64,000 nucleotides of DNA from Maribacter sp. Lineage in GTDB: Bacteria > Bacteroidota > Bacteroidia > Flavobacteriales > Flavobacteriaceae. Where the stretch lies: contig JAHDDL010000002.1 of assembly GCA_020629415.1 (NCBI GenBank), positions 62,001 to 126,000 on the forward strand, given 5' to 3'. Numbering within the stretch: position 1 is the first letter of the stretch; every line of letters begins with the position of its first letter. Positions 53,401 to 62,233 of the stretch are shown piece after piece. Below the pieces are notes generated by a model. The model ran no database searches. It was not told where the DNA came from and worked only from the letters and a program-made list of their open reading frames with translations. A program made the position numbers and the translations under genes.

Positions 53401-54537
53401 TTACAACACAATACCTAAATCACCTAATGACAATATCTGTTCCTGACCACCTTCGCTAATAGATTTGTAAATAGCCTCTACAATTATCATATCTCTTTTT
53501 CCCATTTCACCAGGAGCCACGTTTTTACTGTCCAACAAAATATGCTTTGCAAAATCATCCATCTGTAAAGCCTGTTGTCTTTTATGTGGAAACTTTAAGA
53601 CATCTCCATTAGAAGTTCTACCACTTATTGGCCCGTAACTATGGGCTGGATCTAACTCAAACCAACCTTTACTACAATGACATTTTAATCTATTACCATT
53701 TGCATTATGCGACGTCATCATATGTGCAACAGCACCATTCTCAAATTTAAACTGAGCGGTAATGGTTTCATCGGTATCCTTAAAATAATCTGGTCTAGTA
53801 CTAAATTCTTGTGCAGAAACTGAAATAGGGTTTTGACCTGTACCATAAATACTGGTTTGTATAGCGTACACACCCATGTTCATTAGCGCTCCGCCACCAG
53901 ATAATTTTTTATTTAGTCGCCATTGATCTGGATTACCGTTAGAGACATATCCTGCATCAGATGAAACAAACAAAACATCGCCAAAAGTTTTTTCCCTAAC
54001 GTATTTTTTGACTTCATGGGTATAAGGGTCACTTTGCATTCTATAACCAACAGAAAGCTTAACCTTATGCTCATTGCAGGCATTCATAATTGCATCACAT
54101 TCCGCAACACTTACGGCCATTGGTTTTTCACAGATAACATGTTTACCTGCCTTTGCCGCACGAATACAAAATTCCGCATGCATACTGTTGGGTAGTACTA
54201 CATAAACAACATCTATACTGTCATTATCCGCAATGGTATCAAAATTCTCATAATTATAAATATTCTCTTTGGGTATATTGTATTTCTCTTGCCAAACTGA
54301 TTCCTTTTCTTTGGTACCGGTTACAATTCCTGCCAAATAACAATGCTCCGTATCCAATAAAGAAGGTGCTAATTGATAAGTACTGTAGCTCCCTAAACCA
54401 ACCAAGGCTACACCCAACTTTTTACTGCTTTTATTATTTGTAAAGGCATTTGCCAACGGCATGTTTGCTAGTAAAGCGGATCCTAACAGCCCTTTAGTAG
54501 CCAAACCATTAAATGATCGTCTTGTAAGTTGTTTCAT
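53401..54537 (-). CDS. Gfo/Idh/MocA-family oxidoreductase, exported by Tat
   Basis: 378 residues. The N-terminus KQLTRRSFNGLATKGLLGSALLANMPLANA is a Tat-type signal, so a folded NAD(P)-bound enzyme is sent to the periplasm. The Rossmann part has LGVALVGLGSYSTYQLAPSL and the EKP motif VICEKPMAVSVAEC; the substrate part has GYRMQSDPYTHEVKKY and GGGALMNMGVYAIQ. This is like glucose-fructose oxidoreductase, which keeps its NADP tightly bound. A sugar substrate is likely; there is no sugar operon around. It is divergent from the S10 peptidase gene. Confidence 0.88.
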   Translation of the reverse strand: MKQLTRRSFNGLATKGLLGSALLANMPLANAFTNNKSSKKLGVALVGLGSYSTYQLAPSLLDTEHCYLAGIVTGTKEKESVWQEKYNIPKENIYNYENFDTIADNDSIDVVYVVLPNSMHAEFCIRAAKAGKHVICEKPMAVSVAECDAIMNACNEHKVKLSVGYRMQSDPYTHEVKKYVREKTFGDVLFVSSDAGYVSNGNPDQWRLNKKLSGGGALMNMGVYAIQTSIYGTGQNPISVSAQEFSTRPDYFKDTDETITAQFKFENGAVAHMMTSHNANGNRLKCHCSKGWFELDPAHSYGPISGRTSNGDVLKFPHKRQQALQMDDFAKHILLDSKNVAPGEMGKRDMIIVEAIYKSISEGGQEQILSLGDLGIVL

Positions 54538-54759
54538 GAGTATTAGTTGTATGAATTAGAAAAGTAAATAATTATCAGGTAATTCCATAATTATTTAGGT
54601 TGTATTAACATTATGAATACCAGCCAAAAAATTTTAAACATTCCATTTTTAAAACCATCATAATTACAAATTTGACAATTCAAATTCAATCGGTCCGAAC
54701 AAGAAATAAAATAGCACAATTATGCTTATTTTCGTTTTACAACAGAACCTTATCAAACC

Positions 54760-56244
54760 ATGAAAATAATAGTACAATTTACCATTTGTTTGGTCACTGC
54801 ATTTACCTTTGGCCAGTCTAGGGAATTATCTGTAGACACCGTTATTACAACAGAACACAACGCTACCATTAATGGTGCTAGTTTTTCGTACACCGCACAG
54901 ACCGGGACCCAACCTGTATGGGATGAAAATGCAAAACCCATAGCCTCTTTGCATTATACCTATTATACTAGAAACAACATCAAGGATCGTGCTGCTAGAC
55001 CGCTATTGATTTCATTTAACGGTGGTCCAGGATCAGGTTCGGTATGGATGCATTTGGCGTATACCGGACCAAAGGTTTTAAAAATTGATAATGAAGGATA
55101 TCCTGTTCAACCTTATGGTGTAAATGATAATCCGCATTCAGTTTTAGATATTGCGGATATCGTTTATGTAAATCCTGTAAACACAGGTTATAGCAGAACT
55201 ATTCCTGCAAGCGGAAAAGAAGTTGACCGCGACAAATTCTTTGGCATAAATGCCGATATTAAATATTTGGCAGAATGGCTGAACACCTTTGTAACCAGAA
55301 ACAACAGATGGCGCTCGCCAAAATATATAATCGGGGAAAGTTATGGGGGCACACGTGTAATGGGTCTTTCTTTGGCTCTACAAAATCAACAATGGATGTA
55401 TTTAAACGGTGTCATAATGGTTTCACCGGCCGATTATAAAGTGATACGCAATTCCGGACCCGTTGCCGAAGCAATAAACCTACCTTATTATACAGCAGCG
55501 GCATGGCATCACAAAGTTTTACCACCTGCCTTACAGAGTAAGGATCTTTTAGAAATTCTACCGGAGTCTGAAGCATATACAATTGATAAGCTAATACCGG
55601 CTTTGGCTAAAGGAGGATTTTTAGAGGCTTCTGAAAAAGAAGCCGTAGCAGATAAAATGGCTTATTACTCAGGATTGAACAAAAAAGACATTCTTGACCA
55701 CAACCTTTCCGTACCTACTTCTTTCTTTTGGAAAAATCTTCTAAAAGATAAAAGCGGGCATACCGTAGGGCGTTTAGATTCAAGATATTTAGGAATAGAT
55801 AAACAACTAGCCGGTACAAAGCCGGACTATAATTCTGAATTAACATCTTGGCTACATAGCTTTACCCCTGCCATTAACTATTACTTACAGGAAGAGTTAA
55901 ATTTTAAGACCGATGTAAAATATAATATTTTCGGTCCGGTACACCCTTGGAACAATGACGATGACAATACCAGAGATAATTTAAGACAAGCAATGGCGCA
56001 AAACCCATATTTAAATGTTTTGGTACAATCTGGCTATTATGATGGAGCTACCACATACTTCAATGCAAAATATACCATGTGGCAAGTAGACCCAAGTGGC
56101 CGCATGAATGATAGATTTAGTTTTAAAGGATATCGTTCAGGTCATATGATGTACCTACGAAGAGAAGATTTAAAAACCGCAAATGATGACATCCGCGATT
56201 TTATAAAGCGTACTATTGCTACAGGAAAAAGTGCAAAGTATTAG
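54760..56244 (+). CDS. S10-family serine carboxypeptidase
   Basis: 494 residues with a signal peptide (about 1-18), so secreted. The triad of S10 peptidases is visible: oxyanion region SFNGGPGSGSVWMHLAYTGP, Ser in IIGESYGGTRVMG (about residue 198), Asp in QSGYYDGATTY and His in GYRSGHMMYLR. The cap region between Ser and Asp is long. It would trim C-terminal residues from peptides in the periplasm or outside. The S10 family is mainly eukaryotic but known in Bacteroidota. The next genes (SGNH esterase, M28 peptidase) also look secreted and degradative. Confidence 0.88.
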   Translation: MKIIVQFTICLVTAFTFGQSRELSVDTVITTEHNATINGASFSYTAQTGTQPVWDENAKPIASLHYTYYTRNNIKDRAARPLLISFNGGPGSGSVWMHLAYTGPKVLKIDNEGYPVQPYGVNDNPHSVLDIADIVYVNPVNTGYSRTIPASGKEVDRDKFFGINADIKYLAEWLNTFVTRNNRWRSPKYIIGESYGGTRVMGLSLALQNQQWMYLNGVIMVSPADYKVIRNSGPVAEAINLPYYTAAAWHHKVLPPALQSKDLLEILPESEAYTIDKLIPALAKGGFLEASEKEAVADKMAYYSGLNKKDILDHNLSVPTSFFWKNLLKDKSGHTVGRLDSRYLGIDKQLAGTKPDYNSELTSWLHSFTPAINYYLQEELNFKTDVKYNIFGPVHPWNNDDDNTRDNLRQAMAQNPYLNVLVQSGYYDGATTYFNAKYTMWQVDPSGRMNDRFSFKGYRSGHMMYLRREDLKTANDDIRDFIKRTIATGKSAKY

Positions 56245-56249
56245 AAAAA

Positions 56250-56705
56250 CTACCTTTCTAAAACCGTACTGGACATTCCCAATACATATAGCGAGTTGAT
56301 CTCAGTTGTTTTTATTGGGAATTTCATTTGATGACGGTAATCTACCGTCTTTGTAGCATCTTTAAATAATTGTTCCCTTTTACGTTTTTTTCTTTTTTTG
56401 AAAATGTCAATTGTAGCACCAACAGTTACACCACCCAGTACGGTAGCTAACAAATCTTCATTGCTCCACCCACCGTATTGATTTTCATCAATAGCCTCTT
56501 TGGCCAAACCAATTAGCAAACTGCCACCAACCGAACCAACAAAGGTCCATGTTCTATTGCCATCTGAAACTTCGTTCGCAATTCCCGCCCCTACAAGTCC
56601 GTAAAGATTGCCACCTAAAAAGTGGAGAACCTTATCTTTCTCAATTTGACCGTAAGCTTTGACAGCTAAAAATAGCAGAAGAGAAATAGTTAGTATCTTT
56701 TTCAT
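56250..56705 (-). CDS. Small exported protein, YfiM/DUF2279-like
   Basis: 151 residues. Signal peptide (about 1-20) ending AYGQ. The mature part begins IEKDKVLHFLGGNLYGLVGAGIANEV, with the DKxxHF start seen in YfiM/DUF2279-type proteins, then Gly-rich membrane-like segments (GSVGGSLLIGLAKEAID, DLLATVLGGVTVGATIDIF) and a very basic KKRKKRKREQ stretch. It may be a small outer-membrane-associated protein. The ATG at 56705 is preferred to an upstream TTG. It converges on the S10 gene with a 5-base gap. Confidence 0.65.
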   Translation of the reverse strand: MKKILTISLLLFLAVKAYGQIEKDKVLHFLGGNLYGLVGAGIANEVSDGNRTWTFVGSVGGSLLIGLAKEAIDENQYGGWSNEDLLATVLGGVTVGATIDIFKKRKKRKREQLFKDATKTVDYRHQMKFPIKTTEINSLYVLGMSSTVLER

Positions 56706-56819
56706 ACTGCGCAAAGATAAAAATTCTAATAGATGGCCTAGGTTAAATAATTACAAGTAATAACCCGTCAAATTCATCATAGGTCAATTTTATATTATCT
56801 TAGGATTTTAAATTAAAAT

Positions 56820-57278
56820 ATGGAAATAAAAAGTTTTATCAAAAGTCTTACAATAATGCATCTATTCCTATTAATAGGCTTAAGCATTTTTACCCTTTGG
56901 GTATTTTTACAGATCAAATCATTTAATACAAGTACAGCGGGTCAAGGTGTATTTTTATATATAGTTCCGGTATTTGCAATGTTAGGCTATTTTGGTAGTC
57001 AATGGATCTTTAAAAAAATGACTTCCAATATTAAATCAGAAAGTCGTTTAGAAGAAAAGCTAAAAAAGTATCAATCTGCTTTACATATCAAATATGCGCT
57101 TATTGAAATTCCTGCCTTTATAGGATTGTTTGCATATTACAATACTGCCAATGCCCTTCCTTTGGTTATTTCTGTGTGCTTATTGGCCTATTTGGCAGCA
57201 CAAAGACCAAATAAGGCAAGTATTATAAATAACATCCCATTAAAGGCTGAAGAAAAAGAACTAATTCAACAATCATAG
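56820..57278 (+). CDS. Membrane protein of unknown function
   Basis: 152 residues with about four membrane segments: LTIMHLFLLIGLSIFTLWVFLQI, GQGVFLYIVPVFAMLGYFGSQWIF, YALIEIPAFIGLFAYY and ALPLVISVCLLAYLAA. A charged loop (KKMTSNIKSESRLEEKLKKYQSAL) lies between segments 2 and 3. No motif is recognised. It is 5 bases before the SGNH esterase gene and probably co-transcribed with it. Confidence 0.7.
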   Translation: MEIKSFIKSLTIMHLFLLIGLSIFTLWVFLQIKSFNTSTAGQGVFLYIVPVFAMLGYFGSQWIFKKMTSNIKSESRLEEKLKKYQSALHIKYALIEIPAFIGLFAYYNTANALPLVISVCLLAYLAAQRPNKASIINNIPLKAEEKELIQQS

Positions 57279-57283
57279 TAAAG

Positions 57284-57973
57284 ATGCATAGAATAAAAAC
57301 AATAATGTATACCTATATATTATCTATTTTAGGATTAACCTCTGTAAATGCACAAGATTGGGCAGATTTAAAACATTTTAAAGTTGCTAATGACAAAATA
57401 GAACAAGCCACGGAAAACGAAAACCGTGTGGTGTTTATGGGCAATTCCATTACAATAGGCTGGTTAAAAACGCGTCCGGAGTTTTTTAAGGGTAAACCCT
57501 ATATAAATCGGGGTATCAGTGGTCAAACTACGCCACAGATGTTAATAAGATTTAGACAAGATGTCATTGACCTTAAACCAAAAGTGGTAACAATATTGGC
57601 AGGTACCAATGATATAGCAGGTAATACAGGACCATCTAGCTTAAAAATGATTATGGACAATATTAAAGGTATGACAGAGATGGCCCATGCAAATGACATT
57701 AAGGTAATTCTTTCTTCTACCCTACCCGCCTATGATTACCCTTGGAAACCGGGTTTAGAACCTGCAGAAAAAATTATAAAGCTTAATGCGATGATAAAAA
57801 AATACGCGAATACACATGGACATATCTATTTAGATTACTTCTCTGCCATGGTTGATGAGCGTAACGGCCTACCAAAGAAATATGCAGCAGACGAAGTACA
57901 CCCAACTGCCGAAGGCTATATGGTCATGGAGCCATTAGTTGAAGCGGCAATCGCCCAAGCTATAAAAAATTAA
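57284..57973 (+). CDS. SGNH/GDSL-family esterase
   Basis: 229 residues with a signal peptide ending near VNAQ (about residue 25), so exported. The SGNH blocks are in order: block I VVFMGNSITIGW (Ser nucleophile, with GNS in place of GDS), block II INRGISGQTTPQML, block III ILAGTNDIAGN, block V DEVHPTAEGY with the catalytic Asp and His. Such enzymes remove acetyl or acyl groups from sugars or lipids. A second ATG at 57305 would also give a full signal peptide. Confidence 0.87.
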   Translation: MHRIKTIMYTYILSILGLTSVNAQDWADLKHFKVANDKIEQATENENRVVFMGNSITIGWLKTRPEFFKGKPYINRGISGQTTPQMLIRFRQDVIDLKPKVVTILAGTNDIAGNTGPSSLKMIMDNIKGMTEMAHANDIKVILSSTLPAYDYPWKPGLEPAEKIIKLNAMIKKYANTHGHIYLDYFSAMVDERNGLPKKYAADEVHPTAEGYMVMEPLVEAAIAQAIKN

Positions 57974-58013
57974 AATTTCAATTTAGTGCTATTCCCATTG
58001 TTGATAATGCGGA

Positions 58014-58043
58014 TTGAAACCACTAAAGATTTGATTATTTTTG
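58014..58043 (+). promoter_or_regulatory. Full Bacteroidota promoter of the M28 peptidase gene
   Basis: TTG (58014-58016), 19 bases, TATTTTTG (58036-58043). Both boxes and the spacing match the consensus. It predicts a start about 15 bases before the ATG at 58065 and excludes the upstream TTG (58041), which lies inside the -7 box. Confidence 0.7.
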
Positions 58044-58064
58044 AAAAAATTTGATTTCGACAAA

Positions 58065-59615
58065 ATGAAAAAAACACTATTCTTATTGGTCGCTACGGCG
58101 ATTTCTTGCAATTCCTCTCAAAAAACAGTTAATGATGTCTCCACAGAGGCATCTACGACAGCATCGGAAATTACGTTTGCAGAATCTATTACAGAGACAG
58201 AATTAAAGGAGCATCTATATATCTATGCATCCGATGAATTTGAAGGCAGAGAAACTGGACAACCAGGTCAAAAAAAGGCTATTGCCTATTTAAAAGCTGA
58301 ATATGAGAAATTGGGTATTCCTGCAGCTAAAACTGACGGAAATTATTTTCAAGATGTACCATTGGAAATAAGTAAGCTACCAAAAGGAAAGTTAAGTGTA
58401 AACGGAACCGATTTTTCAATTGGGGAGCATGTTCTGACCTTTGCGGCCGCAAACACTTCTGTAAATGAAATTATTTATGTTGGTTATGGTATTGAAGATG
58501 ATTCTTATTCTAGTTATAATGATATTGATGTAACCGGAAAAATAGTTTTATTAAAATCTGGTGAGCCAAAGAAGTCCGATGGAAATTACGTAATATCCGG
58601 CAATACAGAAACCTCTTTATGGAGCAATATGTCAGAATCGTTAACAAAAAGAATTCAAATAGCGGTTGATAAGGGCGCAATAGGTGTTCTGTATTATGAT
58701 ACGGACAATTTCAACAGATTTAAACGCAGATTTGAATCAATGAAACAGAACAACAGTGGCAGAATGGAAGTAGTTGATAACAATGCCCCTGAATTCTACA
58801 GCCTATTTATTGATCAAGAGCTTGCCAAGAGTTTGCATGCAAGTATAGAATCTGATAGTGAATCTAAGGTAGTATCAAAAAAGATTGATTTAAGTTTTGA
58901 AAGTTCTAATGATGTAATTAAGTCTGAAAATGTGGTAGCAATGATCAAAGGTTCTGAAAAACCAAATGAGTATTTGATTATTTCATCTCACTTAGATCAT
59001 ATTGGTATTACCGGAGACGGGGAAATCAATAATGGTGCAGATGATGACGGATCAGGTACCGTTGCCCTATTGGAAATTGCAGAAGCTTTTAAAAAAGCAT
59101 CAAATGCAGGTGTGGGTCCTAAAAGATCAATTGTATTCTTACATGTTACCGGGGAAGAAAAAGGATTATTAGGATCTCAATATTACACTGATGTTGATCC
59201 AATTGTTCCTTTAGAGCAAACCGTAGCAAATTTAAATATTGACATGATCGGTAGAATTGACCCAAAACGTGAGGGAGATAGAAATTATATTTACTTAATA
59301 GGTTCTGATAAACTTAGTATTGAATTACACAACCTATCTGAAGAAGTGAATAAGAAATTCATGAATATAGAGCTAGACTATACGTATAATGACGAAAACG
59401 ACCCTAATCGTTTTTACTATAGAAGTGACCATTATAATTTTGCTAAAAATAACATTCCGATCATATTTTATTTTAATGGAACGCATGCTGATTATCATAA
59501 ACCAAGTGATACACCAGACAAAATCAATTATGATCTATTGCAGAACAGAACTAGGTTAGTATTTCACACTGCTTGGGAAATAGCCAATAGAGAGCAAAAA
59601 TTAAAGGTAGATTAA
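58065..59615 (+). CDS. M28-family metallopeptidase lipoprotein with PA domain
   Basis: 516 residues. Lipobox AISC near residue 15, so a lipoprotein. A PA-type insert (about 120-270, including YVGYGIEDDSYSSYNDIDVTGKIVLLKSG) precedes the catalytic core. Zinc ligands are seen in order: LIISSHLDHIG (His), NNGADDDGSGT (Asp), VTGEEKGLLGS (catalytic Glu pair), NIDMIGRID (Asp) and NGTHADYHKPSD (His). It is an aminopeptidase-type enzyme acting outside the inner membrane. A full promoter lies just upstream and a terminator just after. Confidence 0.9.
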   Translation: MKKTLFLLVATAISCNSSQKTVNDVSTEASTTASEITFAESITETELKEHLYIYASDEFEGRETGQPGQKKAIAYLKAEYEKLGIPAAKTDGNYFQDVPLEISKLPKGKLSVNGTDFSIGEHVLTFAAANTSVNEIIYVGYGIEDDSYSSYNDIDVTGKIVLLKSGEPKKSDGNYVISGNTETSLWSNMSESLTKRIQIAVDKGAIGVLYYDTDNFNRFKRRFESMKQNNSGRMEVVDNNAPEFYSLFIDQELAKSLHASIESDSESKVVSKKIDLSFESSNDVIKSENVVAMIKGSEKPNEYLIISSHLDHIGITGDGEINNGADDDGSGTVALLEIAEAFKKASNAGVGPKRSIVFLHVTGEEKGLLGSQYYTDVDPIVPLEQTVANLNIDMIGRIDPKREGDRNYIYLIGSDKLSIELHNLSEEVNKKFMNIELDYTYNDENDPNRFYYRSDHYNFAKNNIPIIFYFNGTHADYHKPSDTPDKINYDLLQNRTRLVFHTAWEIANREQKLKVD

Positions 59616-59634
59616 GCATCTACCTATTTAAATT

Positions 59635-59673
59635 TAATAAGTCTGCCACTTTGTGGAAGACTTATTTTTTTTA
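59635..59673 (+). terminator. Terminator of the M28 peptidase gene
   Basis: Stem AATAAGTCT ... AGACTTATT with an inner CAC/GTG pair, followed by eight T. It lies 20 bases after the stop codon. Confidence 0.88.
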
Positions 59674-59701
59674 CATAAAAAACTGAAAACCAATACCTAT
59701 A

Positions 59702-59735
59702 AAACAAAAAAGTCTTGGAATGAATCCAAGACTTT
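59702..59735 (-). terminator. Terminator of the tRNA-His gene
   Basis: Stem AAGTCTTGGA / TCCAAGACTT with a 5-base loop; on the minus strand it is followed by TTTTTTGTTTT. It lies 15 bases after the tRNA 3' end. Confidence 0.85.
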
Positions 59736-59748
59736 CTATCTGCTTTAG

Positions 59749-59823
59749 GGTGGAAGACCGGGTTCGAACCGGCGACCCTCGGTACCACAAACCGATGCTC
59801 TAACCAGCTGAGCTACAACCACC
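59749..59823 (-). tRNA. tRNA-His (anticodon GTG)
   Basis: The minus strand folds into a cloverleaf: D arm GCTC/GAGC, anticodon stem TCGGT/ACCGA around loop TTGTGGT (anticodon GTG), T arm with loop TTCGAAC. An extra G is encoded before position 1 and C at 73, the hallmark of tRNA-His. CCA is not encoded. The acceptor stem reads GTGGTTG against CTTCCAC, which leaves two adjacent U-U oppositions at 5-68 and 6-67, an oddity noted as a finding. It is a single gene with its own terminator. Confidence 0.93.
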
Positions 59824-59979
59824 ATTTGTAAGCGAGTGCAAAGATAATTTTTTTATATAGTTCTAACAAATATTTAATTGAAATTTGAAGAAATATTTAA
59901 TTTTAAGAATGGTTTAATTTATTTCTTTTAACTTTAAGTTTTAAATATAACAACTCACCTATATCACACCTAAATCATA
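59824..59979. other. A+T-rich gap before the first TPR kinase
   Basis: The gene-poor stretch 59616-59979 holds two terminators and the tRNA; this last 156-base part is nearly all A and T. It must contain the promoters of the tRNA and of the kinase gene, but I see no consensus -7 element and no repeat. Confidence 0.5.
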
Positions 59980-62028
59980 ATGTATTCTAAATCAAATTAT
60001 AAGCTTACTTTTCTTCTCTTAGCTTTAGTTTGTTTAAATATTTTTACCGCATTAGCACAAAAAGACAGTGTTCAACTTTATCATGAAAAAAATTTAGAAT
60101 TAGAAAAATGTCCAGATTTTTCTGAAAATGACTTTGAGTATATCGATAACTTAAACAAACTCTCCTATTACCAACGGTTAATAGCGCAAGATTCGATGAA
60201 AATAAACTCAAAACGAGCACTTGAATTGAGTAAAAAAAATAATTACGTTTATGGCGAACTGGAAGCTTTGTCAAATTTTGCCACTTTATACCTTTATACA
60301 GGAAAAACAGATAAGGCAATTGAATTTTGTTTGAAAACGGTAAACAATCCTCATCTAAAGGATTATCCCAAAATAGAAATGAAAATTTATAATACCCTTG
60401 GGCAAGCCTATTTTTTCAAAAACGATTACCCATCTACATATACTCAATTTTTACACGCCCTGGCCATTGCGGAAAGGACTAATGACGAATTTAATTTGTT
60501 CCGACTAAACATGAATTTAGGAACAATTTTTAGTCGATTAGAAGATTCTGACGAAGCGTTAAAATACTATGCTGCAGCATTTGAGGTTGTTAAAAAATTA
60601 AATGACCCAACAAAAGAAGCCATGATGTTGAGCAACATGGCATTTTTAAACATAGAACTAGGAAATTTAAGAGTAGCAAAAAGTAATCTAGACGAGACCT
60701 TTAAAATGTATGAGACCCATAATAACAATACGTGGCTGGCATGGACCTACGCCACCCAAGGTCTTTACTATCTTAAATTAAACGATTATGAGAAGGCCAT
60801 AAAGAATTATCAAAAGTCTTTGGACATGCATAGTACAATTAGCGATGTCAAAACTAAAGCCGATATTAAATATGGATTGGCAAGGTCCTACCTAGGTTTA
60901 AACAATCTTGTTAAATCTGAAGAATTTGTCTTAAAAAGTCTTGATCTCTATAAATCATCGGATTATGATGCAGGTTTGGAAAAAGCTTATAGAACCATGT
61001 ATGAAATTAAGAAAAAGCAAAATTTAATAACAGAATCATTAAAATATTTAGAGCTAACCGAAAAAATCTCTAATGATAATTATAAGAAAAAAAATAGACA
61101 AAATTTAATGATGCTCAACGCAAAATTGAATTTTGATAAAGAAACGCAACGTTTAAAAGCAGAAAATGAATTGGCGTTAAACGAACAGCGCAAATATGTT
61201 AAATGGTCTCTTGCAGGTTTAATTACATTGATGATTATTGTGTTTCTTATTTTTAGCGCTAATCAACGAGAAAAAAAATTAAACAAAAAACTGGCGAACC
61301 AAGCAGAAATTCTAAACGAAAACCAGAAAAAACTTACCCAAATTAACGCAAATCAAGACCGTTTATTTTCAATTGTTGGTCATGACCTAAGAGGTCCCAT
61401 AATTTCATTAAATGAAATTTTAGCATTATACCTGGAAGATCCAGAAGGTAAAACTTATTTTGAAAAATTTGCGCCACAGCTAAAAGAGGATTTAGAGCAA
61501 GTGCAATTTACTATGGATAATCTTCTGCACTGGGGAAAAACGCAAATGCAAGGCAGTACGGTAAATATTAAAAGTATACAGGTCAAAGGAGAATTAGATA
61601 TAATTTTACAATTATATAGAAATGAAATTAACAAGAAATCCATACGTATAAATAACCAAGTTGCTACTAACCACAGTGTTTTTGCAGATTTGCAACAATT
61701 TAATATCATTTTCAGAAACCTGATCAACAATGCCATTAAGTTTACCCCAAACAATGGCATGATTACCATTTCTACCAAGATAAAAAATAGGAACCTGGTC
61801 ATTGAAGTTTCCGATACCGGTGTAGGCATGACAGAGGAAGATGTTCAAAAGCTATTTAGTTCTTCTGAAAATTTTTCTAATTATGGTACAAATAAAGAAA
61901 AAGGTACAGGGTTAGGCTTAAGACTCGTTAAAGCAATGGTAATTAAGAATAACGGTGAAATAGCGGTAAAAAGTGAACCGAACAAAGGCAGCCAATTTAT
62001 TGTAGAACTTCCCTTAGCTATCGCCTAA
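59980..62028 (+). CDS. TPR-repeat sensor histidine kinase
   Basis: 682 residues. Signal peptide (about 1-26), a periplasmic array of about six TPR repeats (about 65-360), one membrane helix (WSLAGLITLMIIVFLIFSA, about 408-427), a coiled coil, then the kinase core. The H-box is LFSIVGHDLRGPII, the N-box NLINNAIKFTPNN, G1 DTGVGMTEEDV and G2 KGTGLGLRLVKAM. There is no receiver domain and no response regulator beside it. Such TPR kinases are frequent in Bacteroidota and may sense proteins or peptides. The next gene is a paralogue on the same strand. Confidence 0.9.
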   Translation: MYSKSNYKLTFLLLALVCLNIFTALAQKDSVQLYHEKNLELEKCPDFSENDFEYIDNLNKLSYYQRLIAQDSMKINSKRALELSKKNNYVYGELEALSNFATLYLYTGKTDKAIEFCLKTVNNPHLKDYPKIEMKIYNTLGQAYFFKNDYPSTYTQFLHALAIAERTNDEFNLFRLNMNLGTIFSRLEDSDEALKYYAAAFEVVKKLNDPTKEAMMLSNMAFLNIELGNLRVAKSNLDETFKMYETHNNNTWLAWTYATQGLYYLKLNDYEKAIKNYQKSLDMHSTISDVKTKADIKYGLARSYLGLNNLVKSEEFVLKSLDLYKSSDYDAGLEKAYRTMYEIKKKQNLITESLKYLELTEKISNDNYKKKNRQNLMMLNAKLNFDKETQRLKAENELALNEQRKYVKWSLAGLITLMIIVFLIFSANQREKKLNKKLANQAEILNENQKKLTQINANQDRLFSIVGHDLRGPIISLNEILALYLEDPEGKTYFEKFAPQLKEDLEQVQFTMDNLLHWGKTQMQGSTVNIKSIQVKGELDIILQLYRNEINKKSIRINNQVATNHSVFADLQQFNIIFRNLINNAIKFTPNNGMITISTKIKNRNLVIEVSDTGVGMTEEDVQKLFSSSENFSNYGTNKEKGTGLGLRLVKAMVIKNNGEIAVKSEPNKGSQFIVELPLAIA

Positions 62029-62119
62029 CAGTGAATTTTAATTATAATAATTTTATTGAAAATTGTAGACAACAGAATTATTTAATTGGTTACTATTTCT
62101 TCCAAAATTTTCAAAATCA

Positions 62120-62157
62120 TCGACAAAATACACAAATACGACGTCAAAACACACAAT
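62120..62157 (+). promoter_or_regulatory. Two imperfect direct repeats, 21-base period, upstream of the second kinase gene
   Basis: CGACAAAATACACAAA (from 62121) and CGTCAAAACACACAAT (from 62142) match at 13 of 16 positions with a period of exactly 21 bases, two turns of B-DNA. The pair lies about 95 bases before the kinase start codon, a usual place for an activator. A weaker third copy (TCGCGTTTCACAA, 62161-62173) may follow. Confidence 0.4.
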
Positions 62158-62233
62158 AAATCGCGTTTCACAACATTTATTCCTAATTCCTACCGCTCTA
62201 AACTAATTTTAGATTCACATTACAGTGATATCT

